A DNA stretch of 12,444 nt from UBA5177 sp002413265 (GTDB lineage Bacteria; Chloroflexota; UBA5177). Below the pieces are notes generated by a model. The model was not told the origin of the DNA. It saw only the letters and a program-made list of their open reading frames with translations, and did no database searches. Below, piece after piece: positions 1 through 5,966 of this stretch; the stretch's first letter is position 1; the number at the start of each line of letters is the position of its first letter. Position numbers and translations under genes: made by a program. The stretch covers positions 1 to 12,444 of the forward strand of contig DAIORV010000064.1 in assembly GCA_036752825.1 (NCBI GenBank), read 5' to 3'.

Positions 1-67
1 GTTGTCTAAAGTTGGAGTCTGGTATCGCGCCGGCACGTGTCCGGCAGGCGTCACAGGCGGAGACTGC

Positions 68-1720
68 ATGGGGAAGGTTCGAACGCTCGCGGGCGTGGCC
101 GCGCTGCTCACGGCAGGGGCTCTTTCGCCGCACTATCGCGCGGTTGCGCAAGCACAAACGCCCGCCACCCTGAGCTCCTGCAGCGGCACGTTTGTGCCTT
201 CTCCGATGCAAGGTCGCTACTCCGGTACCTGGAGCTCCGATGCTCTGTATCACTTCCAGGTCTTCAACACCGATCTGCACCTCGAAATCGCGATCCAGGG
301 GAGTCTGAGCGCCTATGTCGGGAGCGACGGAACTGTGACAGGATCGGCAAGCGGAACCGTCAATGCGCCGATCACTCACGACGGAGCTCAGGATGTGTCG
401 AGCGGCTACGGCACAATCAGCGGCTCTGTTACCGGAAAGCTCAATCCCAGTGGCGCCCTTCTGGTGCTGGCTCATCCCGTGATCGACATGCACTGGGGCA
501 CCTTTGTGGCAGGCGGTTACACCGTCGAGAAGTTCATCACGATGCCGGACTACTCCCTGCCTCAAGGCTCGTCCGACTGCATCTCGTCGGGTGGCTCGAT
601 CTCCGAACAGAACTTTCCCGTCATGCAGATAATCGCGGATGGTGCGAACGAGACTACGTACGCGCCAGGCATGGGTGTTGCGAGTGGGACCTGGAACCTA
701 CAGTCAGACAAGTCCTCGCAATTCACTGCTCTGTCGAGAAGGGTCGAGGCGTTTATCGCCACGTCAGACTCCTTGTTGAATGACAGCTCACAACCGCTTT
801 CCGCCGGCAGCACGAATCGTGAAATCGCAGCTCCTCTGAAGTCTCTGGTCGCGGATATCCAAGCCGATCCAGACACCTCGCGCTGTCTCCTCGAGCGCCT
901 CGCGGCGTGGGAAGCGGCCGCCGTGACGAAGCTTCTTCACCCGGATGTCTCCGCACCCCTGTCATCCAACCTCTCGGCATTGCGCGGGGCAGGCGATCTG
1001 GTTCGTTCGGCGCTCGAGCTTGATACGCTTTGTCATCTGGCAAGTACCGGAGTGTCCGACGCGGTGGGTTCGGCGCTGTCTGATGCGATCGACCGTTCAG
1101 TATCCCAGCGTCAATGGGCTGCCTTAATTCTTCTCGTGCGTGAGAGCATAATCATCGGAGTGCCGGTACAGACGAGAGTGGCGGCCGATCTGCACGGCTT
1201 GCTCAGCGGAAGCAAAGGGAGCGCTGCCATGCTGGAGCTGGCGCGCGTCTCGTATGCACTGGGAGACGATGCCGATTCTGCCACGGCGGCTGCCAGGCTA
1301 ACGGCGCTCGCCAAGCTCGGCTTACCCCTCAAACATCGGAAGCCACAAAAGAAGAAGAAGCCTACCAACAAGCCGGCGCCGACTCCGACCGCCACACCGA
1401 AACCCAAGGCGACACTGCGTCAGATTTTGACGAGCCACCTTACTCCGGTCTCCCTCGTCATCAGCGGAGATCAGGGCACCTGGGCTCCAGTTGCCGGTGC
1501 GAGCTCGTACGTTGTCACGGTGAAAACATCCACCGGTCTCGCATGGTCCTGGGCAGGGGCAGAGACGAGCGCACACGTTGGAGACACCAGTCTCGATGGC
1601 GTGGCCGGCTCCGCCGATGACCTGCCCCCGCAGCTCGACCTTTCTGGCGCACAGTGGACGGTTCTCGCCCTTGGCGCTCAAGGCCGGGTCGTCGCCGGTA
1701 CTTTCCGTAAGGGAAGCTAG
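68..1720 (+). CDS. Secreted protein of unknown family with Lys/Pro-rich linker and Fn3-like C-terminus
   Basis: I do not recognise a family for this 550-residue protein. The ATG at 68 was chosen because a GGAG (59-62) lies five bases before it and a signal peptide follows at once: a hydrophobic run at about residues 7-18, with cleavage likely near AVAQA at about 26-30. An in-frame TTG at 2 would bury this signal. Residues about 40-210 are Gly/Ser/Thr-rich and look beta-stranded, with two Cys (38, 171). Residues about 215-420 are Ala/Leu-rich and probably helical, with two more Cys (273, 322). A Lys-then-Pro/Thr linker (about 422-449, bases 1331-1414) leads to a last domain of about 90 residues. 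That domain's pattern (W-A-P-V-A-G-A-S-S-Y-V-V-T-V, later W-T-V-L-A-L) resembles a fibronectin type III fold. The protein is probably exported and surface-located. Its stop overlaps that of the convergent Rieske gene. Confidence 0.8.
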   Translation: MGKVRTLAGVAALLTAGALSPHYRAVAQAQTPATLSSCSGTFVPSPMQGRYSGTWSSDALYHFQVFNTDLHLEIAIQGSLSAYVGSDGTVTGSASGTVNAPITHDGAQDVSSGYGTISGSVTGKLNPSGALLVLAHPVIDMHWGTFVAGGYTVEKFITMPDYSLPQGSSDCISSGGSISEQNFPVMQIIADGANETTYAPGMGVASGTWNLQSDKSSQFTALSRRVEAFIATSDSLLNDSSQPLSAGSTNREIAAPLKSLVADIQADPDTSRCLLERLAAWEAAAVTKLLHPDVSAPLSSNLSALRGAGDLVRSALELDTLCHLASTGVSDAVGSALSDAIDRSVSQRQWAALILLVRESIIIGVPVQTRVAADLHGLLSGSKGSAAMLELARVSYALGDDADSATAAARLTALAKLGLPLKHRKPQKKKKPTNKPAPTPTATPKPKATLRQILTSHLTPVSLVISGDQGTWAPVAGASSYVVTVKTSTGLAWSWAGAETSAHVGDTSLDGVAGSADDLPPQLDLSGAQWTVLALGAQGRVVAGTFRKGS

Positions 1721-2337
1721 CCGGTCCAGACCTTGACGGCGTTGCCCTCCACCTGAATCTCGAAGGCGGGAAGTGGAGGAAGCGGCGTCGAGTAAGGGCC
1801 GGCTCCGACAAGATTCTTGCCGTGCAGGTCGAATTCGGCGCCGTGGCAGGGGCAAACCAGCCGGTGATTGCCATTGGAATAGTTGAGAGGGCATCCGACA
1901 TCAGTGCACAGGCGGGATACGGCACGCAGCCGACCTCCCTGCTTGATCAGGAACCCCTGCCTGTCACCGGCCTTGAACGACTGTACGGCACCCTCGTGCA
2001 GTGTGTCCGCGGATGCGACCTGAACCCAGTTGCCGCCTCCACCGCCATGACGGAAGAGTCGATCCAGTCCGAGACCCGCCAGCAAGCCGGCCGCCAAGGC
2101 CCCGGCGGTCGTGAAGAACGCAGTTCGCCGCGATATTCTCCGCGGCTCTTGTGCGAGGAGTTCTGCCAGAGTTTCTCGGAACACGGGGCTTGGCTCGCCC
2201 GCTCTCGTTCCTCTAAGCAGCTGAGCCATGCGGACCATTTGCTGCTCTTGCTGGTCCAGCTCGGATGCCAGATGCCTCGGCGAGTGATCCGCCAGCATCT
2301 CTTCCAAAGCCTGATTGAAGGGATCTTGGTCGGTCAT
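1717..2337 (-). CDS. Membrane-anchored Rieske-type [2Fe-2S] protein, possible redox-sensing anti-sigma factor
   Basis: This is a 206-residue protein. The ATG at 2337 overlaps the sigma-factor stop (ATGA) and follows GGGGGAG with five bases between; a GTG six bases upstream is less well placed. Residues 1-66 are charged and helical, with a stretch (M-A-Q-L-L-R-G...S-P-V-F-R-E-T-L-A-E-L-L) like the N-termini of proteins paired with ECF sigma factors. A Tat-like S-R-R-T-A-F-F (69-75) runs into a membrane segment (about 74-95), then a Gly hinge (98-102), then a Rieske fold outside the membrane. Box 1 is C144-T-D146-V-G-C149 and box 2 is C162-P-C164-H165-G. The family normally has His at 146, so one cluster ligand is replaced by Asp, while the disulfide pair C149/C164 is kept. 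No cytochrome b gene is nearby, so a bc-complex subunit is unlikely. The anti-sigma role is inference from operon and topology; a plain electron-transfer protein is the alternative. Confidence 0.88.
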   Translation of the reverse strand: MTDQDPFNQALEEMLADHSPRHLASELDQQEQQMVRMAQLLRGTRAGEPSPVFRETLAELLAQEPRRISRRTAFFTTAGALAAGLLAGLGLDRLFRHGGGGGNWVQVASADTLHEGAVQSFKAGDRQGFLIKQGGRLRAVSRLCTDVGCPLNYSNGNHRLVCPCHGAEFDLHGKNLVGAGPYSTPLPPLPAFEIQVEGNAVKVWTG

Positions 2338-2888
2338 GACCACTCCCCCGTTATCTGCACGGCCTTGGCCAAAGCCCGGTGCTGAATCACCTTAACGTTG
2401 TCTGGAGTCACTTTCATTTCCCGTGCTGTTTCCTGTATCGAATACCCCTGAAGAAAGCGCAGCTCGAGAACTCTTCGGTAGCGCTCCGGAAGCTGCTCCA
2501 ATACCGCTGCCACCAAGGCTTCGCTTTTCTCAGTCGGTGCGGGCGAGTGTCCTCTGTCCGGGATCTCAGCAGCCCGCGTTTCGTCCAGCTGAACGGGTGC
2601 CCCACTTCGGTAGTATTGGCGCCAGTGATCGGCAAGCACCGTCTGGGCCACCGTGAACAGCCATTTTGCCATACTGGCCTCGGGCCGGCTGCGATCGAGC
2701 TGTCGCGTTGCCTTGAGAAACACCTCTGACGTCAGATCTTCAGCGTCCTCCCGGTTGCCGACGCGGGTATAGAGAAATCGGTACACCGGGTCCAAATACC
2801 GCGAGAAAACCCCCTCGAGGTTGGGACTCCCTTCCAACGAAGCGCTCCGGCCTGCCGATGATCGCGCGCAAATAGCAGTGTCAGTCAT
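2334..2888 (-). CDS. ECF-type RNA polymerase sigma factor (sigma70 family)
   Basis: This 184-residue protein has the two-domain layout of ECF sigma factors. Region 2 spans about residues 25-92, including R-E-D-A-E-D-L-T-S-E-V-F (46-57) and the W-L-F-T-V-A core (76-81). Region 4 spans about 124-178, with L-P-E-R-Y-R-R-V-L-E-L-R-F (133-145) and a helix-turn-helix G-Y-S-I-Q-E-T-A (148-155). Regions 1 and 3 are absent, as expected. It would direct RNA polymerase to a small stress regulon. The next gene downstream encodes a transmembrane Rieske protein overlapping by four bases, which is where an anti-sigma factor gene usually lies. No good Shine-Dalgarno site precedes the ATG, and a possible ECF-type promoter ends only about 15 bases upstream, so the mRNA leader may be very short. 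The regulon is not visible here. Confidence 0.93.
   Translation of the reverse strand: MTDTAICARSSAGRSASLEGSPNLEGVFSRYLDPVYRFLYTRVGNREDAEDLTSEVFLKATRQLDRSRPEASMAKWLFTVAQTVLADHWRQYYRSGAPVQLDETRAAEIPDRGHSPAPTEKSEALVAAVLEQLPERYRRVLELRFLQGYSIQETAREMKVTPDNVKVIQHRALAKAVQITGEWS
2343..2349 (-). promoter_or_regulatory. Shine-Dalgarno site that sets the Rieske protein start
   Basis: GGGGGAG on the minus strand lies inside the last codons of the sigma factor gene and ends five bases before the ATG at 2337. It favours that ATG over the in-frame GTG at 2343, which lies inside the site itself. Together with the ATGA overlap it indicates translational coupling of sigma factor and Rieske protein. Confidence 0.7.
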
Positions 2889-2903
2889 GGGATCGGCACA
2901 TGC

Positions 2904-2932
2904 TACGACATCTCCTAGTCACAAAGGGTTCC
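2904..2932 (-). promoter_or_regulatory. Possible ECF-type promoter of the sigma factor gene
   Basis: On the minus strand, GGAACC (2932-2927) is followed after 17 bases by GTCGTA (2909-2904). GGAAC in the -35 and a GTC in the -10 are typical of many ECF-dependent promoters, and these genes are commonly self-activated. The predicted start would be near 2897, leaving about nine bases before the ATG. The match is by eye and the motif is short, so chance occurrence is possible. Confidence 0.4.
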
Positions 2933-3094
2933 TACGCCGCGGGGTTACAGACTGCAAAGCACCTCTGGTAGACATCGTGCCAAAGCATAGCGGTGTTGTC
3001 TCGAGCTCTGCCTTGAGCAGTGGCTCCTCTGAAGCGCCGGTCGAACTTGCACTTAAGATGATGACAGCAAGACACCGGGCGGGAGGTTAGCGGC

Positions 3095-4111
3095 ATGACA
3101 GACGCGCCGCCACAGCACGCCATCAAGGGCATCCATCACATTACGCTGGTTGCCGAGAATGCTCAGCGGAACGCCGAGTTCTATGTGAAGACGCTCGGGC
3201 TGACGTTCGTGAAGAAGACCGTCAACTTCGATCGGCCCAGCACCTACCATCTCTACTTCGGAGATCGCGTCGGCCACCCTGGCACCCTCGTAACCTTTTT
3301 CGAGTGGCCTGATGCCGGGCCTGGTCGCATCGGCGCCGGCACGACCCACCATCTCGCACTCTCTGTCGACTCCCTTGACGCACTGCTGAAGTGGAAGAAC
3401 TGGCTTCAGCACGGTCATCACCTTGTTGCCGGGCCGCATGACAACGGCGTGTATCAAAACATCATCTTCACCGATCCGGACGGCGTCATCCTCGAGCTCA
3501 CCACGGTGGGACCAGGTTTCGATACGCCCGGCGGACCAAGACCCGACAGTAGCCGTCTATTGGCCGAAACCTGGCCCGACCCGGTCATGGAGATCACCTC
3601 CGACATGCAGATTCGGGGCATTCATCACATCGCTCCCATCTCCACCGACATCGAACGGACGACTACCTTCTACGAAGACGTGCTGGACATCCCTTGCATC
3701 TATAAGGCCTCGAATGCAGGTGCACGGTACTTCTTCAGCCCGAAAAACGGGCAGCCTGGAACGCTTATCGTCTACGAAAGCTCTGACCAGTCTGTTCCCC
3801 ACGGCCACATCGGCCATGGTGTCACTCACCACTTCGCGTTTGAGGTTGAGAGCGACGAAGCGCAACAGTATTGGCGAGAGCGCCTGCTGGCTCGAAACCT
3901 GAGGGTGACGCCGGTACTCGACCGGAAGTACTTTCGTTCCATCTACTTCGATGACCCAGACGGTCATATCCTCGAAATTGCCACGACACAGCCGGGATTT
4001 CTCGTCGATCAGAGCGTGGATCGGCTAGGTAGAGACTTAGCTCTGCCCGACTGGCTCGAGGGTCAAAGGCAGCTCATCGAAAGCCGGCTGGAAGCGATCG
4101 ATTTAGGCTAA
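3095..4111 (+). CDS. VOC-family ring-cleaving dioxygenase (two glyoxalase/bleomycin-resistance domains)
   Basis: This 338-residue protein holds two VOC modules in tandem, the usual size for LinE/MhqO-type hydroquinone or extradiol dioxygenases. Each module begins with G-I-H-H-I (12-16 and 175-179), has a central T-H-H (84-86 and 244-246), and ends with a metal-binding Glu after D-P-D-G-x-I-L-E (127-134 and 287-294). The His/His/Glu metal set is therefore present in both halves. The family opens aromatic rings of (chloro)hydroquinone- or catechol-like substrates using Fe(II), or removes quinone-type electrophiles; the exact substrate cannot be read from sequence. GGGAGG at 3081-3086 supports the ATG. 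There is no signal peptide, so it acts in the cytoplasm. A YceI-family gene follows on the same strand after 176 bases but has its own promoter. Confidence 0.9.
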   Translation: MTDAPPQHAIKGIHHITLVAENAQRNAEFYVKTLGLTFVKKTVNFDRPSTYHLYFGDRVGHPGTLVTFFEWPDAGPGRIGAGTTHHLALSVDSLDALLKWKNWLQHGHHLVAGPHDNGVYQNIIFTDPDGVILELTTVGPGFDTPGGPRPDSSRLLAETWPDPVMEITSDMQIRGIHHIAPISTDIERTTTFYEDVLDIPCIYKASNAGARYFFSPKNGQPGTLIVYESSDQSVPHGHIGHGVTHHFAFEVESDEAQQYWRERLLARNLRVTPVLDRKYFRSIYFDDPDGHILEIATTQPGFLVDQSVDRLGRDLALPDWLEGQRQLIESRLEAIDLG

Positions 4112-4175
4112 CGCGCCATGCCGGCTGACTCCCGGCCATTCGCATGTGCAAAAAGACAATCTGTAACTCCTACAC

Positions 4176-4204
4176 TTGCAATTCAATAGGTTTAGTAGTA
4201 AACT
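4176..4204 (+). promoter_or_regulatory. Sigma70-like promoter of the YceI-family gene
   Basis: TTGCAA (4176-4181) and TAAACT (4199-4204) are separated by exactly 17 bases in an AT-rich patch that stands out from the GC-rich surroundings. Each box matches four of six consensus bases. Transcription would start near 4211, giving a leader of about 75 bases before the GGAGG/ATG of the YceI gene. Confidence 0.5.
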
Positions 4205-4209
4205 GAATT
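4180..4209. promoter_or_regulatory. Imperfect inverted repeat over the promoter, possible repressor operator
   Basis: GTTTA (4190-4194), a GTAG centre and TAAAC (4199-4203) form a perfect inner inverted repeat. Outer arms AATTC (4180-4184) and GAATT (4205-4209) extend it, though the spacing is not symmetric (five extra bases on the left against one on the right). It covers the spacer and -10 box, as expected for a dimeric repressor of MarR or HxlR type. No such regulator gene is in the window, so the partner would be encoded elsewhere. Confidence 0.4.
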
Positions 4210-4220
4210 CGAAGACAAAT

Positions 4221-4241
4221 CGCTTCACCCATGAGGAAGCG
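4221..4241 (+). promoter_or_regulatory. Small stem-loop in the YceI-gene leader
   Basis: CGCTTC (4221-4226) pairs with GAAGCG (4236-4241) around a nine-base loop and is followed by seven A residues. A six-codon open frame, M-R-K-R-K-K, starts inside the loop (4231-4251), without a ribosome binding site. The A-run lies on the wrong side for a terminator on this strand. It may protect the mRNA or affect translation, or mean nothing. Confidence 0.25.
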
Positions 4242-4287
4242 AAAAAAATAGGCTTCTAAGTTCATTTCTAAACTGGAGGATGAGACG

Positions 4288-4851
4288 ATGGTAAACACAC
4301 TGGAGCAAACAAAAACGGGTGCACTGACGACCTGGGCTATCGACCCGGCCCACACCGTGGTCGAGTTTCAAGCCAAGCACATGATGATTTCGACCGTGAA
4401 GGGACGGTTCCCAGAGGTCGACGGCGCCATCAAGGCAGACCTCGACAATATTGAGAACTCTTCGGCAGAGATCACGATTAAGGCAGCTACGATCGATAGT
4501 CGCAACGAGCAGCGAGACACGCATCTCCGCTCCGGTGATTTTCTCGACGTGGAGAATTTTCCTACGGTGACGTTCCGGACCAAGAGCATCGAGAAGATCG
4601 ACGACACGCACCTAAAGGTGCGCGGAGATCTGACGGTGCGCGGTACAACCAGGGACGTGTCACTGGACACTGAGGTCAATGGCTTCGCCAAGTCGCCTTG
4701 GGGTCAGGAAGTGGTTGCGCTCACAGCGACCACGGAGATCAATCGTAAGGACTTCGGTTTGACGTGGAACGTCGCGCTCGAAGCCGGCGGAGTTCTGGTC
4801 AGCGATAAAGTGAAATTCGCCATCGAGCTCGAGGCCGTGAAGCAGGCCTAA
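4288..4851 (+). CDS. YceI-family (lipocalin-like, polyisoprenoid-binding) protein, cytoplasmic
   Basis: This 187-residue protein covers a whole YceI domain. Typical pieces are W-A-I-D-P-A-H-T-V-V-E-F (16-27), the conserved R-N-E-Q-R-D-x-H-L (72-80), F-L-D-V-E-N-F-P-T-V-T-F (85-96), L-T-V-R-G-T-T-R (115-122) and the closing R-K-D-F-G-L-T-W (153-160). YceI proteins form a beta-barrel that binds long isoprenoid or amphiphilic ligands. There is no signal peptide, so unlike the E. coli periplasmic member this one should stay in the cytoplasm. GGAGGA at 4275-4280 lies seven bases before the ATG. It sits next to a VOC dioxygenase, a common partnering in quinone or electrophile stress loci, and has its own promoter with a possible operator. 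A strong terminator follows. Confidence 0.93.
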   Translation: MVNTLEQTKTGALTTWAIDPAHTVVEFQAKHMMISTVKGRFPEVDGAIKADLDNIENSSAEITIKAATIDSRNEQRDTHLRSGDFLDVENFPTVTFRTKSIEKIDDTHLKVRGDLTVRGTTRDVSLDTEVNGFAKSPWGQEVVALTATTEINRKDFGLTWNVALEAGGVLVSDKVKFAIELEAVKQA

Positions 4852-4871
4852 TCCTCCTTCCCTCCTCCCCG

Positions 4872-4906
4872 GCCCCCTCTTCTCAACAAGAGGGGGCTTC
4901 TCATTT
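4872..4906 (+). terminator. Intrinsic terminator after the YceI-family gene
   Basis: GCCCCCTCTT (4872-4881) and AAGAGGGGGC (4888-4897) form a perfect ten-base-pair stem with loop CTCAAC, followed by TTCTCATTT. It lies just past the YceI stop and touches the end of the convergent oxidoreductase gene. The T-tract is on the + side, so it mainly serves the YceI transcript. Confidence 0.8.
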
Positions 4907-5888
4907 AAGTCTCTGCCCGCCGAGCACTCTCGAACACCATCTCGATTGCGACGGCGTTGCCCATCGCTTCGTCCACCGCCAAGTGCCTAGGCTCCTCCTC
5001 GCCACGAAGGGCGGCATGGATGTGTCGGATGCATGGCGCGAAGGTGGGTTCCGCACTGCCCGCCAGAATCGTCTGGGTGTCCTCCCCAACGATTACTTCA
5101 ATCGTATCCGTCGTTCTGGCATGGTAAGGGTTCGTGAGTCGAATTTCGCCGCCCGTACCGAGGAGGCGGGTAAACGATTGCCCCGGCATGCGCATGCTCC
5201 ATGAGAAGACCATGTAGCGGTTCCCGGGAAAGCCGAGAATGCCGTTCATCTCCTCGTCCACCCCTTCCGGTGCCCACACAGCCTTCGACAGTGCCATTTC
5301 GGGTTCGGAGCTCATAAGCAGCCTGGACAGCCGGATTGCGTAGCATCCGACGTCCTGCGTAGGTCCCCCGGCCAGCTCCGGGCGATAACGCACGTCATTG
5401 CGGCTCTCGGGGTGGAAATGGAACGACGAATCAATCTGCATTAGCGTCCCAATGGCTCCATTGGCCAGCAGGTCCAAGATCTGTCTCGTTTGGTCGTGGA
5501 ATGGGAAGACGAATGCTTCCCAGAGGGGGCGCACGCTTCGGTGCGCTACCTTGAGCACGTTTGCGGTCTGGTCAACGTTGCCGCAAAGCGGCTTTTCGCA
5601 TAGCACGGCCTTTCCGGCTTCGAGAGCCATGATCGTGATCTCGGCATGCACTCCGTTTGGAGTCGGCACGTACACGGCGTCTACATCAGGATCCTCGCAA
5701 ACCGCACGGTAACTCTCGCGCACGTTCTGAACGCCGTTCTCGGCCGCAAAGTGCCGGGTTCGTTCCGGGTCGCGGCCTCCCACCGCATACGCTGCGCCAC
5801 CGCCCGCCGCCCGCAATGCAGGCAGGAACCCATCGCGTGCGATCCTCGCGGTGCCTGTGATGCCCCACCGAATTTTCTGCTCCGTCAT
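4905..5888 (-). CDS. Gfo/Idh/MocA-family NAD(P)-dependent oxidoreductase
   Basis: This 327-residue protein has an N-terminal Rossmann nucleotide-binding fold (residues 7-120) starting with W-G-I-T-G-T-A-R-I-A. It carries the family's catalytic E-K-P (98-100) and, in the C-terminal alpha/beta domain, G-G-P-T-Q-D-V-G-C-Y (174-183). Family members oxidise or reduce sugars, inositols or related cyclic alcohols with NAD(P). Here the usual His after D-x-G-x is replaced by Tyr (C-Y), as in the trans-1,2-dihydrodiol dehydrogenase/glucose-fructose-oxidoreductase-like branch. The substrate cannot be named. GGAGAGG lies about seven bases before the ATG. It is the last gene of a minus-strand block and lies 78 bases after the aminotransferase, so co-transcription is likely but not proven. 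Confidence 0.9.
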   Translation of the reverse strand: MTEQKIRWGITGTARIARDGFLPALRAAGGGAAYAVGGRDPERTRHFAAENGVQNVRESYRAVCEDPDVDAVYVPTPNGVHAEITIMALEAGKAVLCEKPLCGNVDQTANVLKVAHRSVRPLWEAFVFPFHDQTRQILDLLANGAIGTLMQIDSSFHFHPESRNDVRYRPELAGGPTQDVGCYAIRLSRLLMSSEPEMALSKAVWAPEGVDEEMNGILGFPGNRYMVFSWSMRMPGQSFTRLLGTGGEIRLTNPYHARTTDTIEVIVGEDTQTILAGSAEPTFAPCIRHIHAALRGEEEPRHLAVDEAMGNAVAIEMVFESARRAET

Positions 5889-5966
5889 AGTGACGCCTCT
5901 CCACGGCCGTGATCTCTTGCGGTTCGGAACTAAAGGTCGGCCAGTTCTTCATTCCGGAGGCTATGC

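Noticed and set aside
1322..1925. Overlapping minus-strand open frames of 190 and 136 codons across the end of the secreted-protein gene and the Rieske gene
   Set aside because: They lie opposite or out of frame with genes that have clear motifs and starts, and their own sequences are Arg/Pro-rich with no family pattern, as expected for shadow frames in GC-rich DNA.
1717..2337. Zinc-binding anti-sigma motif (H-x3-C-x2-C) in the Rieske protein N-terminus
   Set aside because: The N-terminal 66 residues contain no cysteine, so a ZAS-type zinc site is absent; any sigma binding would have to be of another type.
1822..2729. Plus-strand open frames of 187 and 116 codons opposite the Rieske and sigma genes
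   Set aside because: They are antisense to recognisable domains, have no ribosome binding site and show no protein motif.
4118..4140. GCCGG/CCGGC stem after the VOC dioxygenase gene as a terminator
   Set aside because: Only five base pairs with a seven-base loop and no T-tract follows; not convincing as an intrinsic terminator.
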